This document shows, in pieces, positions 7,501-18,459 of a stretch of 41,802 bases of DNA. The DNA comes from Acrasis kona (lineage: Eukaryota; Heterolobosea; Eutetramitea; Acrasida; Acrasidae), in contig JAOPGA020001482.1 in NCBI GenBank assembly GCA_026419775.2, positions 1 through 41,802 of the forward strand. Reading direction: 5' to 3'. Below the pieces are notes generated by a model. The model was not told the origin of the DNA and ran no database searches. It worked only from the letters and a program-made list of their open reading frames with translations. Within the stretch, counting starts at the first letter, position 1, and each line of letters begins with the position of its first letter. A program made the position numbers and the translations under genes.

Positions 7501-9552
7501 ATGAAGCAGATACTGATCGCTCTATTCGTGATATGCTTTGTCGGCATATCTCAATGCGACCTAATCAAAGGCTTTAAGCCCCCAGCGACCCCTTTATTCG
7601 TGGTCGATCCACAATTCAGTGTTTGGGCACCAAGCCACAACCTTACTGACGCATTCACCACCCACTGGACCGGTGCCACCAAGGCCGTTGTTGGTGTGAT
7701 CAGAATTGACGACAAGCCATACAGGTACCTCGGCCCCCAGAAAACTGCAGGCAGCGATCTCCCTGAGCCCATCAAGCAAACAGATTTAATAGTGTTCCCA
7801 ACAAGAACCGTTTACACTTTTGAACACGAAAAGTTGTCACTCGAAGTACAGTTCAGCACTCCCCTCCTTACCGACGACTATGATTTACTCTCTCGCCCAA
7901 TTACCTACATCACATACAAAGTCAAACCCAAGAACGGCCCCGTAAAGGTACAATTATACATTGATGTCGTCGGAGAGATTGCTACCGATAATAACGAAGA
8001 GGTCGTTCAATACTCCTCCAAATCAACAGACGTCTCTACGTCTGTCATAATTGGCACCGTCAGCCAACCGGTCGTCGAGAAGGGATGCGACGGATGTGGC
8101 ATCAATTGGGGATACTTTTACTTGACCGCCCCAAAGAGCTCTCAAACCACACAGGTCATCGCACTCGCAGATGACTCCAGAACTTCATTCTCCACCACCG
8201 GCAGACTTCCATCTCAATCCCTCGTCGAGTCCAGAAAAGTCCGCGATGGATATCCCGTCGTCGCCACGGCATGGGACCTTGGAGTACTAAACTCTCCCAA
8301 AGAACTTTTTGCAATCGCATCTTATGATGACATTGTGTCGATCGACTTTTTCGGTCAACACCTGAAGGCATACTGGACGCAAAAGTTTGCAACGCTCCAG
8401 GACCTTCTAGACGACTCCGTCAAACAATATTCCGTCATTTTGGAGAAGTTGAAAGAATTTGATGAGGTACACATTGCAGATCTCACCAGGGTGGGAGGAG
8501 ACACTTATGCTACCGTCGCTTCATTAGCGTACAGACAAGCCCTTGGTGGCATGAAGCTTGTATGGAACGACAAGAATAAAATGCCTTGGTACTTTTTGAA
8601 GGAGATTAGTAGCGATGGTGATGCCTCCACCGTGGACGTCATCTATCCTGCTTCTCCCATTCTCTTGTTCTTTAATCCAAAACTTCTTTTACAACAACTT
8701 CTTCCCATTGTTTCTTATGCTGCCAACGAGACATGGAGCAAATACCCACATACTTTTGCTCCTCATCACTTGGGTATTTATCCAGTTTGTAATATTGTTT
8801 CGGGTGCCCAAGAAGACATGCCAGTCGAAGAGACTGCCAACATGTTGCAAATGTGGAGTGCAGTGGTACAGAGAGCCGACGACGCTGAAGTACGCAAGTT
8901 GACCCAACAATATTGGTCTTTGTTTACCGTCTGGGCCGACTACCTCGTCAGCGTGTTACCTGATCCAGGAGAACAATTGTGCACCGATGATTTTACTGGT
9001 CCATCTCCACACAACTCCAATCTTGCAGCCAAAGGTATTATTGGTATCGCTGCTTATGCTCAAATTGCTGCATACTTACAAAAATCTTCCGTCGCCAGCA
9101 AATATCATGACGTTGCAAGAGGTTACTCTGTCAAATGGATAGGGTTGGCCACTGCACCAGATGGATCGCATACTAAGCTACAATATGATAAGCCAGATAG
9201 CTTCTCCTTAAAGTATAACATTTATTATCAAAATGTTTTGAACATTACGTTGTTCGACCCTAAGCCAGACATTAAATACTACTTGGCAAGCAAGAACAAC
9301 AAATACGGAACTCCTCTAGATAACCGTGCCAACTTTACAAAGTTGGATTGGTACTATTGGGTTGCTGCGATCTCTACTCCAGATCAATTCAAAATATTCG
9401 CACAAAAGGGTTATGATATGGCAGGTGCTACTACTCGTGGCATCCCTTTGACAGATTGGTACGAAACTGATACAGCTGCAATCAAAGGATTTAGAGCAAG
9501 ACCAGTCGTGGGTGGTATTTATGCAAAGATGGCCTTGTCCAGGAAATTCTAA
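7501..9552 (+). CDS. Secreted glutaminase A (DUF4965 family)
   Basis: The 683-aa product starts with a strong signal peptide (about residues 1-20, ending SQCD). It continues through the family layout of an N-terminal DUF5127-like beta region (FKPPATPLFVVDPQFSVWAP) and an (alpha/alpha) barrel-type C-terminal half. Recognisable stretches include YRQALGGMKLVWNDKN, EISSDGDASTVDVIYPASPI, HHLGIYPVC, DWADYLV and the C-terminal GIPLTDWYETDTA. The family hydrolyses glutamine to glutamate and ammonia outside the cell in fungi and amoebae, providing nitrogen from peptides or prey. The frame is uninterrupted and the codons are C-ending and GC-rich compared with its neighbours, suggesting high expression. 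A short A-rich leader precedes the ATG. Specificity cannot be read by eye. Confidence 0.9.
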   Translation: MKQILIALFVICFVGISQCDLIKGFKPPATPLFVVDPQFSVWAPSHNLTDAFTTHWTGATKAVVGVIRIDDKPYRYLGPQKTAGSDLPEPIKQTDLIVFPTRTVYTFEHEKLSLEVQFSTPLLTDDYDLLSRPITYITYKVKPKNGPVKVQLYIDVVGEIATDNNEEVVQYSSKSTDVSTSVIIGTVSQPVVEKGCDGCGINWGYFYLTAPKSSQTTQVIALADDSRTSFSTTGRLPSQSLVESRKVRDGYPVVATAWDLGVLNSPKELFAIASYDDIVSIDFFGQHLKAYWTQKFATLQDLLDDSVKQYSVILEKLKEFDEVHIADLTRVGGDTYATVASLAYRQALGGMKLVWNDKNKMPWYFLKEISSDGDASTVDVIYPASPILLFFNPKLLLQQLLPIVSYAANETWSKYPHTFAPHHLGIYPVCNIVSGAQEDMPVEETANMLQMWSAVVQRADDAEVRKLTQQYWSLFTVWADYLVSVLPDPGEQLCTDDFTGPSPHNSNLAAKGIIGIAAYAQIAAYLQKSSVASKYHDVARGYSVKWIGLATAPDGSHTKLQYDKPDSFSLKYNIYYQNVLNITLFDPKPDIKYYLASKNNKYGTPLDNRANFTKLDWYYWVAAISTPDQFKIFAQKGYDMAGATTRGIPLTDWYETDTAAIKGFRARPVVGGIYAKMALSRKF

Positions 9553-9965
9553 TAAATTCAAGCTTAATTTTTAAACTTTATTTTTTAAATCACAAAAAGA
9601 GAATCAAATCCAAATTTAAAATAAATGTTTGTCATTTGACTAGACGTTCAGAAGGTACTTCATGGCGAAGCGCTTAAAGCGTTGATGTTCTAATTTCGAG
9701 CACCTCTGGTTAGACTTGCGATTCGGTGGGCGATGACAGTGTATTTGTATGTGATACTTTGAAAGTGTATTTGATTTGTCTGTTGACTTGGATAATGCAG
9801 TGAGTCGAAGAAGGGAAAACAATCAACCTCCGTCAAAACCAAAATTGTAATAACCCATTACCAAAGCAGATTCGGAAACATTACAATCGGCGCTTCTTCG
9901 ACCCGACCGATCCGCGACATTTTAAAGATCGTGCTCTTTTCTAAAAATCCTAAAACCAAATAACA
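9553..9965. other. Intergenic region with an ambiguous minus-strand small ORF
   Basis: A 60-codon minus-strand frame (9640-9822) has an Arg/Lys-rich C-terminal half (SKLEHQRFKRFAMKYL) and a leader-like N-terminus reminiscent of small mitochondrial proteins. It begins at TTG with a stop directly upstream, so a spliced upstream exon would be needed. A second overlapping minus frame is also open. I cannot decide whether either is real. The right part holds the promoter of the gene at 9966. Confidence 0.3.
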
Positions 9966-10475
9966 ATGTCATCACACAGAAGAAGCGCAAGCGACATCAT
10001 TCCAACCAATAACGCATCAACGTACTTGGACAAGATACCCATTAGGAGATCGTTCGATAGTTTGAGAACAGATACATTTCACTCACCAACATTTAAAAAG
10101 CATGGAGGTGTGAACCTAAATATCATACAAAGCGAGAACTTACACACCAAGGGGATTAGAAGACCCAAATACTACGTAGAAGTTGCATATGAGAGTGAAA
10201 GCAGTGTCAAGTACCTAGAGAGGACGCGAACACTAACGAAACACAATCAATCAATAGACCAACAATACTTCTTTCCAATTGAAAACTTTCGTAGCGAGTA
10301 TGTTGTGGTCAAGGTTGTTGAACGTGGAGTTCTCATTGGTTCTATAAAGAGGAAGGTGAGGGATATACCACGTGACAATTTCAAAATTGAAAGAATGAAC
10401 CTTCCAAACACATCATCAGGGCATTTACTTTTGCAACTAAACCGACGCAAGTTACTCACATCCCAACTACCTTGA
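9966..10475 (+). CDS. Small protein with a C2-like domain
   Basis: The 169-aa product has a basic, Ser-rich, probably disordered N-terminus (about 50 residues). A segment then follows the beta-sandwich order of a C2 domain: RPKYYVEVAYESES, TLTKHNQSIDQQYFFPI, EYVVVKVVERGVLIGSIKRKVRDI, and finally GHLLLQLNRR. The order matches the usual C2 strands (partner strand, N/Q-x-x-F-x-F-x-I strand, Val-rich strand, LIG turn, G-x-L-x-L strand). The Asp residues that bind calcium in classical C2 domains are not obvious. It may therefore be a calcium-independent membrane or protein-binding C2. Function is unknown. The TGA stop is followed by a clear AT-rich 3' end. Confidence 0.6.
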   Translation: MSSHRRSASDIIPTNNASTYLDKIPIRRSFDSLRTDTFHSPTFKKHGGVNLNIIQSENLHTKGIRRPKYYVEVAYESESSVKYLERTRTLTKHNQSIDQQYFFPIENFRSEYVVVKVVERGVLIGSIKRKVRDIPRDNFKIERMNLPNTSSGHLLLQLNRRKLLTSQLP

Positions 10476-10744
10476 GTGACAAGTACATAATTACAATTTT
10501 GACATGCAAGCTTCTAAAGAGGATTTTCAAGCTTGATTAAAAGACTTTATTATACTTTTGTGTTTATGTTGTTTGTGTTAATTTTTCAGTTTGTTTCCCT
10601 AACCTTTACGCTAATGAAACAAACATGGGTTGAAAGAAATATTGTTTATTTGTGAGAAAATGTGGGCTGTGATTGACCTTGGCGAACTTGCGGAGAAAGG
10701 TTTTCACTATTTTTAACCACCCGCTGAAGAAAATACTCGCTAAA

Positions 10745-11521
10745 ATGGTGTCCTTCTCATCAATACCAGAAGATGTGTGGCAAGATGTAATTTTTCCATT
10801 CTATTTAAATTCGGACAGATATTACTTCAAGAAGAATAAGCGCAGAAGAAGATATGGATACATTCCTCAACCGCTGCCAAGACGGAATAATAGTGAATGC
10901 GAAGCAATTCTTTTCGTTTTTATGATGCTTAACCTGAACGAACTAACCAATGAATTATTGTATGCTGTATTTGATGAGGATTTTTTATGCCACGTACGAC
11001 ATCATAAAAATTTCATACTTTTCAATTTAATGCTTGGGTTAAAATTGTCCACTGAGCATAAGAATATTTTGTTGAGGGTGGCGTGTAAGTTTGGAGATTT
11101 GTCCTTAGCAGAAAAATTATTAGGAGATGATTCTGTGGATTCTACATCTGGACAGAATCTTCCCCTGAGGTACGCCTGTAGATTTGGTAATGATAAAATT
11201 GTAAGATTGCTACTAGCATGTCCACGAGTAAATCCTCGTGCTGCCGACAATCAATCAATAAGATTTGCAGTAAAGTACGGACACAAGCACGTTCTAGAGC
11301 TACTACTAAAAGACGGGAGAGCAGAACCAAGCAAATTATTATACACGACATTTAGGTATTTAATTCATACTTGTGATACGCACGGCGATATTGTTGAAAT
11401 GCTTATTAAAGACGGACATCCACATTGTCATGAATTATATCAACAAGAATTTTCTAGAATTAAAGAGTACGAGCAAAAGGGTATTGTATTCAATAAAGCG
11501 TACAAGAAATACTTTTTTTAA
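10745..11521 (+). CDS. Ankyrin-repeat protein
   Basis: The 258-aa product contains ankyrin repeats in its C-terminal half. The best units are residues about 110-190: LSLAEKLLGDDSVD, LPLRYACRFGNDKIVRLLL, and IRFAVKYGHKHVLELLLKDG. This is the amoeba-style variant (xxIRxAxxxGHxxVxxLLL). The first about 25 residues (SIPEDVWQDVIFPFYL) look like a degenerate F-box-type helix pair, which would make it a possible ubiquitin-ligase adaptor; that is inference. The start is the first ATG of the frame. An earlier open stretch from 10673 has no ATG. The stop codon overlaps the stop of the convergent RCC1 gene on the other strand by 4 bases. Confidence 0.8.
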   Translation: MVSFSSIPEDVWQDVIFPFYLNSDRYYFKKNKRRRRYGYIPQPLPRRNNSECEAILFVFMMLNLNELTNELLYAVFDEDFLCHVRHHKNFILFNLMLGLKLSTEHKNILLRVACKFGDLSLAEKLLGDDSVDSTSGQNLPLRYACRFGNDKIVRLLLACPRVNPRAADNQSIRFAVKYGHKHVLELLLKDGRAEPSKLLYTTFRYLIHTCDTHGDIVEMLIKDGHPHCHELYQQEFSRIKEYEQKGIVFNKAYKKYFF

Positions 11522-13261
11522 ATGTTTTGAATACATACGACCTTTCTATATCCACAACGTAAATAATGTATGTCGTCAAGACTCAATTCAGGTACATGAG
11601 TAGGTTCAACAAAATCGAGATTTGAGAACGGGAACCGTCCCAAAAGGAAGGACTTCCCAAGTTCTTCATTATAGATGGTCAGTTAAATTTTAAAATAAAA
11701 CTTACTGGATGTGATAATTGAAAAAGCTCCCCCACAGGATATGCTGGCCACGCCTTCTTCTCTGAGCTGTTTGGGCTGTTTTACTTGAGTCAATTTAACC
11801 ACCTTGCTCTTGTCGCCCGTGCCACATTGACCATTCAGATTTAATCCACAAGAGTATATGGTTTGGTCGTCTGCCAAACACATAACATGTCCCCAACCGC
11901 AAACAATCTGAACAAATTTTTTATTGTGAGTGGGTGGCTGGACAATCTGGGATGTCAATGAGAAGGTTAGTTCAGGTGTCAATTCCTGTCCATTTTTTAA
12001 AACGCATTGCACATCTATAACTCTACTGTTGACTTGGTCTAGTTCGGTGAACTGAGCAATTTTTACCTGTTCAATGTGAGTTTGATTCAAATTTATCTTC
12101 TACTTTGTGGTTAGCAACATGTGTTGTGCCTCTGCATAGGACACCCGTTCGCCCCTCGCCACACATGTAGAGATCTCCAGCAACTGATAGTGCTGCAGTA
12201 AAATTTTGACCACAATCCACATGTACAAACTTTATAAACCTGCGTCTCGCTTTATAGTGTTCCAACAACCTATTCTTGTGTGGGATTTTTTCGAAACACT
12301 TCATGAGCTTTGGAGTGCATTGGTATAATAGCTGCGAGCTAGTGCGTGCACTTTCATCTTTGAATCTAAGCTAGAAACTACAAATACAACAAACCTTCGG
12401 ATGATGGTACATCTGGTAAGCTCTCGTGTGTATCCGGCATTGGTTTATCTAAAAAATGGGACATAATACCTAACTGACCCTCTGTTGTCTTTCCAAAACC
12501 ATATATTAGACCACTGTCACATAACACCATGGTATGGTAATCTCCACAAGCGACTTTCACAGGCTTTTCATTTTTGTACATAAAGTGTGCAATGTGCTTG
12601 GGTAACCAGACGTCGTCAAGAGATCCATGCCCTTTCTAGTCAATGTAACACTTAAATATTAAGTACTTACCAAGCTGACCACAGCTGGAAGATCCCCACG
12701 ACAATACTGATCCATCTGCTCTTACGGCAACTGAGTGGTTTAGTCCTGTTGCCATATCTACAACTTCATCTAGTACACGAAATGGCACTGATTCATCATG
12801 AGTCCCCTCATTTCCAAGCTTGCCGAACGATCCATTTCCAAAACCATACAATGTGCCGTCATCTACATATATAACTTATTATGAATGTGTGATAATTTAC
12901 GCATGAGCATCAAGGTGTGATTGTATTGGCAACATATTTTAGTGATATTGAATTTTGTGCTGGAATAGTTATGAACGTGTTCTTCAAGAGATTGTCTAAT
13001 CTCGGTTCCAGGCTGAGTCAAAGAAAACTCCGCTGGCTCTTCAATAAAGAATTTTCCATCAAGCTTATCTCGTCGCGCTTTTTGTTCCTTTTCCTTCTCA
13101 AATGCTTTCGCCCACGGGCTTAATACTTTTCTGTTCCATTTTCCACGCTGTGGTAATCTCGCACTCTCTTCGATATGCTCTGGGGAAAGATGTTGGGTGG
13201 ATTCTGCTAATCCAATATCACCGAAGCATACCACCCTAACATCATCTACATTGCCGCTCAT
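11518..13261 (-). CDS. RCC1-repeat protein, six exons
   Basis: Exons (minus strand, 5' to 3'): 13261-12901, 12862-12671, 12631-12411, 12370-12104, 12066-11706, 11663-11518. The introns are 38, 39, 40, 37 and 42 nt, all GT-AG. Every exon length agrees with a single frame, giving 515 aa. After an N-terminal charged region of about 100 residues come repeated RCC1 blades: DGTLYGFGNGSFGKLG, DGSVLSWGSSSCGQLG, SGLIYGFGKTTEGQLG, GDLYMCGEGR, QTIYSCGLNLNGQCG, and a last GKSFLLGRFPF unit. These build a beta-propeller used for guanine-exchange, chromatin or scaffold roles. The partner is unknown. Its stop overlaps the convergent ankyrin gene. Its start is 32 bp from the stop of POLA2 on the same strand. 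The last exon is inferred from blade continuity and is the least certain. Confidence 0.85.
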
Positions 13262-13293
13262 CTTTACAAAAAATACAACAAGTCGGATGAGAA

Positions 13294-14788
13294 TTAAATA
13301 TTTTTTATTTGGACATGGGGTGATGTTGTTCCCTCTTGGATCACGATTTTAGCAAAAGTTCCTCCTACCTTGTCAGTTCCGTTTAACGAACCCAATCTTC
13401 TTGGATTAATAACGGTTACACCATCCACCACAGCAGCAAAGCACTCTTGTTCGCCTGGAACAATTAACAAATCTGGTGCCACATTAACGCTCATCACGTC
13501 ACTAAATGAGGAGTCGAATGGAACATTCCAGTCGCTACTACACAGTGGATACATACTCTTTTGGGCCAACATTGATGACACCCTCAACGATTGTAGTTCT
13601 TGATTAGTTTTGTTTACAACACCACAAACATATTCAGTCTGACTGAGCTGTGTCAACACATCAAGATCGTTCACACACACCAAGACACCTTCACTTTGGA
13701 ATGTACATGGATTCGTAGCACAAGTAATAATACTGCTCTTCACATCAAAGGGAGGTTGTGGATAAACAAAATCATGTTGAACATCTTTCAAGGAAGGAAT
13801 TATAATTACACGTAAGTTTGATTTTTCACAGGACCGTTCAATTTTCTTGACCAAGTGCTCAAACAAATCATCAAAAGTACAATTCATCTTGTCCTCAAGA
13901 ACCCACGGGTGGTCGGCTGGTACGAATGGTCCAACAAGTACCAACAAGGAAGCATTATCAGATAAGCTGGTGCGTAACAAGTCATCTAACGGCTCAAAAG
14001 ACAAATTATCAGGACAAGTAAATGGACCCGCAGCAACAATAAAAGTTTGTGTACAAGATGATTTTGTGTTTGATTTTTCAGTTTTGACTCCTGTGAAAAT
14101 TTCGTTCACCTTGATGACCTCTTGATGTGTATCTTTAGTTCCCTTGATGGCGACAATTTGACCTGGAAATAAATGTGCACCTTCACAACTAGAGACATCC
14201 AACTTGACGGTTGACGATCTTATTTGCTCTTGGTCGTTGAATCCCTCGAGAAGTATGGAGGTTGCGTTCAATTTGCCTTCTCCTGATTCACTCTCGCACA
14301 ATATGCGACCAACAAATATACACTCGCTCTGTTAATGTGAGTAAAAATGTGCCGAAAAATCTTACCCCCGAGCTGGTTGTGATGGGTGTGGCATAGCCTA
14401 ATTCATTTTGCAGTAGAATTTCCTCACCAAGGTCGAGCAGTTGGTTCACCAACGTGTCTGATTTTGAACGAATTTTATCATACATGTATCTGAAGGGTGT
14501 GGGTGTTTTGGATATGGTTTCTACAATGATTGGTTTTGTGTTCACGTCGACTGCATCCGGTTTGTCACCAAGTTCAACTAAAACTTTCCCTACATCCTTT
14601 CTTTGGCTCCAAAGTGAATTGGTTGTGGTTTGTTTGTCTGGTATAATGGGTATGGTAGGTTTCTTTTTTGTCTCAGTTGTTTTTTTGGGCTTGGATATTT
14701 TTTTGTTGCTGACTTTCAAAACATTATTGAGTCTAGATTCATTTAATTTTTGCTCTGAGTTCTTCTTCTTTCCGCCAATTGCTTGCAT
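13294..14788 (-). CDS. POLA2: DNA polymerase alpha subunit B (non-catalytic)
   Basis: Exons 14788-14366 and 14328-13294 with a 37-nt GT-AG intron give 485 aa. After a basic, Lys-rich N-terminal 75 residues comes the OB-fold region (SECIFVGRILCESESGEGKLN), which is formed exactly across the splice junction. The inactive calcineurin-like phosphoesterase fold follows, with LLVLVGPFVPADHPWV, SNLRVIIIPSLKDVQHD, and the late SVNVAPDLLIVPGE and NPRRLGSLNGTDKVGGTFAKI segments of B subunits. It tethers the catalytic subunit and primase and is needed for replication initiation. It is shorter than animal or yeast B subunits (about 600-700 aa). The usual N-terminal helical domain that contacts partner proteins is not visible, so an upstream exon may be missed or the domain may be lost. 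A frame stop precedes the chosen ATG. Confidence 0.9.
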
Positions 14789-15065
14789 AACGTATGATTG
14801 TTTGGCGCTTCAAATTTTGGTTGGTTTTAATTACAAGAATTAATCAAGGATTCATGACGGTGTTACACATTGGCAACAGAGAGTGAGGCAGTAAGTGATG
14901 TGACACAAATTGGATCAATACGGTTTATAAAGCGGCAGTCAGATACTGTTCCCTCGTAAAAACAAATCGATTTTGAATAATTTATTCCAATTACCTACCA
15001 TCCGAGATTAAATGGTTACCACAGATAAACAATACAGCCACATGTTATGATGGAGCGATCATATT

Positions 15066-18000
15066 TTATTTTATCGTACATTCAATTCTCGACATGTCCT
15101 CTAATGTATTCAGTTGGTCGATAATCTTACTGAAAGAAGGCCTCTCATCGGGATCAATCGACCAACACGTCTTCATGAGCTCCACATACCTTACTTGGCT
15201 CTCCGTCGAGATTACGTCTTGATTGATTTGTGGGCATACACCATTTCTAACCTTCTCAATCATTCCAAACACTGACACAAAGTCATCAGAGTAAGCTCCA
15301 TACTCAAACATAGCCTCGAACATGACGATACCAAAACTATAAACATCGCACTTGATGTCATAGGGTTCATCTTTAAATACTTCTGGTGCCATGTAACGCA
15401 ACGTTCCAACGTTACCGGTCATTGTATTGTTGGTGTCGAATTTACTAATACCAAAGTCACAAATCTTGGCGACGCTCATACTCTTGTTAACCTATAACGA
15501 GTGAGCGGTGGAATTACACGTTCGGAAACTTACGAGAATATTGGACAGTTTCAAATCACGGTGGCACAGAGGCGGCGTTATGGAATGTAGATAATTCATA
15601 CCCAACGCAACATCAGTCAATAATTGTATTTTTTTTGTAAAAGGCAACGCAATGATATTCTCCCTGCAGGCATTTATAATGTGCTGTAGGGAAAGACCAT
15701 CCATGAATTCGGTTATAATCAACTTTTGATCGTTGTTTATACAAACACCAAGAAATTGCACAATGTTAGGGTGGTGTAGTGATTTCATAATTTTAACTTC
15801 ACTTGTAAATGTTTCTTTGTTAACATCAGTGTCACTACTACCTCCGCTCAAAGCGTGATCTTTTATTAATTTGATGGCAACCGTTGTTCCCAAGTGTTTT
15901 CCCTTGAATACAACGCCAAACGTTCCCTGAGCGATACGATCCAAAAATTTAAGGTCCTCCATTTTAATCATCCAGGATTGACTCGCATCATTTAACTCTT
16001 TGGTGGCCACCACAAGTTGATCTTGTAGTAGATACCTCAATTCTTCTTGTGCTCTGTGGTTCTTTATTAATTTTCGAATGTGTTTTATGATCAATGGCAC
16101 CGTGACGAAGAGAAGAATAATTACAATGGACATTACGATTGGAAGAGTTACAATTACGCTTAGTCTCGGAACACAACTATTATTAAAAAATAACACATTA
16201 CAATCACAATTCTCCGGCGATAGACATCTTCTTCCGTTACACCCATCACTACACACAGGTTGACATGTTGCTTGTTCTACTTGTTCATATCCATCTTTAC
16301 AAAGACAAGTATCTGGACCGATACATTTCCCAAAAGAATTACAAACTTGACTGCTGTCATATTTAATGTTTTTACAGTCCCACACTGTACAGTGGTGGCC
16401 ATAATATCCGTCAGAACACTCCGTGACAATGTATGAACTATAACCTGCTGCAAATGCGTTGGTGATGCTTTTATTTTGCATGTGTAGGTTGATTTTTAAT
16501 AGACTACTAGTCTCGGAAACAGCATATCCCAATTGACCATACTGGTTGTTACCATACACATATAATTCATCATCCGTGCCAACAGCAAGAATATGAGTGT
16601 AACCAATTGATATTGATTTGAATGTTAGATTGGAAGAATGTATTTGTTTAGGAATGGTGGTTGGAACAAGGCCTATACCAATGGTTTCTGGAGTACCTTC
16701 GAAGGGATACGGAACAAACATGCCCCAAAAGAAAACTTTATTGTCATCACTTATTGCCGCTGTAGAATAAGCTCCACACTTTATTGATTTAAATAATTGG
16801 TTTTTAATGAGCGTTGGAGCCTCTTTGAAGGTTAAAGAACCAACGCCCAATTGACCTTGATTGTTGGCACCAAAACTATACAATTGGTGGTCGCTAGTCA
16901 ATAAAACCACATGCTCAGCACCTAAGCAAGCGCTCACAACCGACTTGCCCTTGATTGTAAACAAATTGGATTCTTTGACTGCTTGTGATGGGTTATCAAA
17001 ATTTCTAGTATAGTAGAAAGACCCATTAGTTGCAACAGCAACCAAACTACGGACTGCACCAACAAATTGAACGCAATCAACATCAACGAGATCATTGTTA
17101 ACATATCTAGTTTCTTTGTAAAGATCAACCAATTCATGATTGTCCAAGAAAACAATTCCACAAGAACAAAACTTTTTGATGGACGCACCCCACGGACCAA
17201 ACTTTTTATTATTATTGTCAAGTACATAACTCTTATCAATCACCAAGGATCTGCTCGGAGTGACGTGATCAATGGTGTCATGATCCAATGTCATTAACGC
17301 AAAAGAAGGACAACTAAAGTCATAAACGTTGCTGTGCACAACTTGATCCTTACTAATGTACACGAACATGTTGGATCCTACGTTAGAACCTTCACATCCC
17401 AACAACTCAGTAGCGCCACCAGAACCTTTCATCTCATAAAGAGATCCAGATGGTTTCAAATCAAAAGAATAAACAATGGAATTGATAATGACTAGACCTT
17501 GATGGTAGTCGCACATCATCAACGACGAGATTCGATCCCATCTGTTCATTTCAACAAGAGATTTATTTTCAAAGTTTATCAAGTAGAGCGTGTTATTGGC
17601 TACAAATGTAGCGCCCATGCGATCCACGCTGAAATTTGTGACATTGACCAGACGCATGCTGACTGACGAATCGAAATGAACGTAGAGTTCATTTTTTGAT
17701 GTGAATATGAAGGTCTTGGTTCCACCCGCTACAATGTCTGATATGGAGTCGATGTTCATTTTTGTTTGTTTCGGTGTTAGCCAATCCGATGGTGATGTGT
17801 TGTTTCTTTGTTCGAAACTAATCAAACGTGAGTTACGGTTTGTATTTAACTTACGGAATTCTTCCCCATCCATATACAAGTCCATCAGTTGTAAGGGCCA
17901 AAGTAAATGTTTGTCCACAAGCAACTGATTGGACGTAAATGTTTTTTAATTGATGTAAAAGTGTTGGTTTTGCATGATTCAAAGTAGAGTTGAGTCCTAG

Positions 18001-18459
18001 TTTGCCTGGTGATGTGAGCTACATTTTATTGTTTCATCAACAAACCATTTTCACCAGAACCCCACACGTACACCTCACCGTTTTTGGTCACGGCCGCTGA
18101 GTGCGAGTGACCTGTGCACATTTTGCCGAAAATCACATTTGGAGCCACTCTGATTGGTCGTACTCCATTCCTCTCGCCATCAGAGAAATAGCCAATTCCC
18201 TTAATCATTAATTTGCACTTGATTTAATGAGACTTACGAGCTGTCCTTCATTGTTTGAATTTCCGGAAGAATATATACTTCCGTCTTGTGTCAAAAACAT
18301 TTGGTATCCAACACCTCTCAAAACCCTCTTCAAAGTTTGTCCGGAGGTGAAAGTGAATGGTCTCAAGCCATCGTTCTCTTTGTATCCCGAAATATAGTTA
18401 TAAGAACAACAGATTGTTGAAGCGATAACAAATATAAAGAAACAATGAAGAAGGGCCAT
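15066..18459 (-). CDS. RCC1-repeat / EGF-like / transmembrane TKL receptor kinase, five exons
   Basis: Exons (minus): 18459-18238, 18199-18046, 18005-17855, 17817-15534, 15491-15066. The introns are 38, 40, 37 and 42 nt, and the frame is consistent throughout, giving 1078 aa. There is a signal peptide (about residues 1-20) and two sets of RCC1 blades (first in exons 1-3 with GSIYSSGNSNNEGQLG and EVYVWGSGENGKLG, then near HQLYSFGANNQGQLGVG and ELYVYGNNQYGQLG). A Cys-rich EGF-like stretch covers about residues 640-725, and one TM helix about 727-750. A tyrosine-kinase-like domain follows: G-loop GTFGVVFKG near 803, VAIKLIK, HRDLKLSNIL (928-937), DFG (949-951) and GTLRYMAPEVF. All catalytic motifs are intact. 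Extracellular RCC1 propellers joined to a cytoplasmic kinase suggest a surface sensor; its ligand is unknown. Confidence 0.9.

Noticed and set aside
14454-14843. 129-codon plus-strand frame
   Set aside because: It is the antisense of the Lys-rich N-terminus of polymerase alpha subunit B. Its Phe/Val/Leu content reflects reversed AAA/AAG-type codons.
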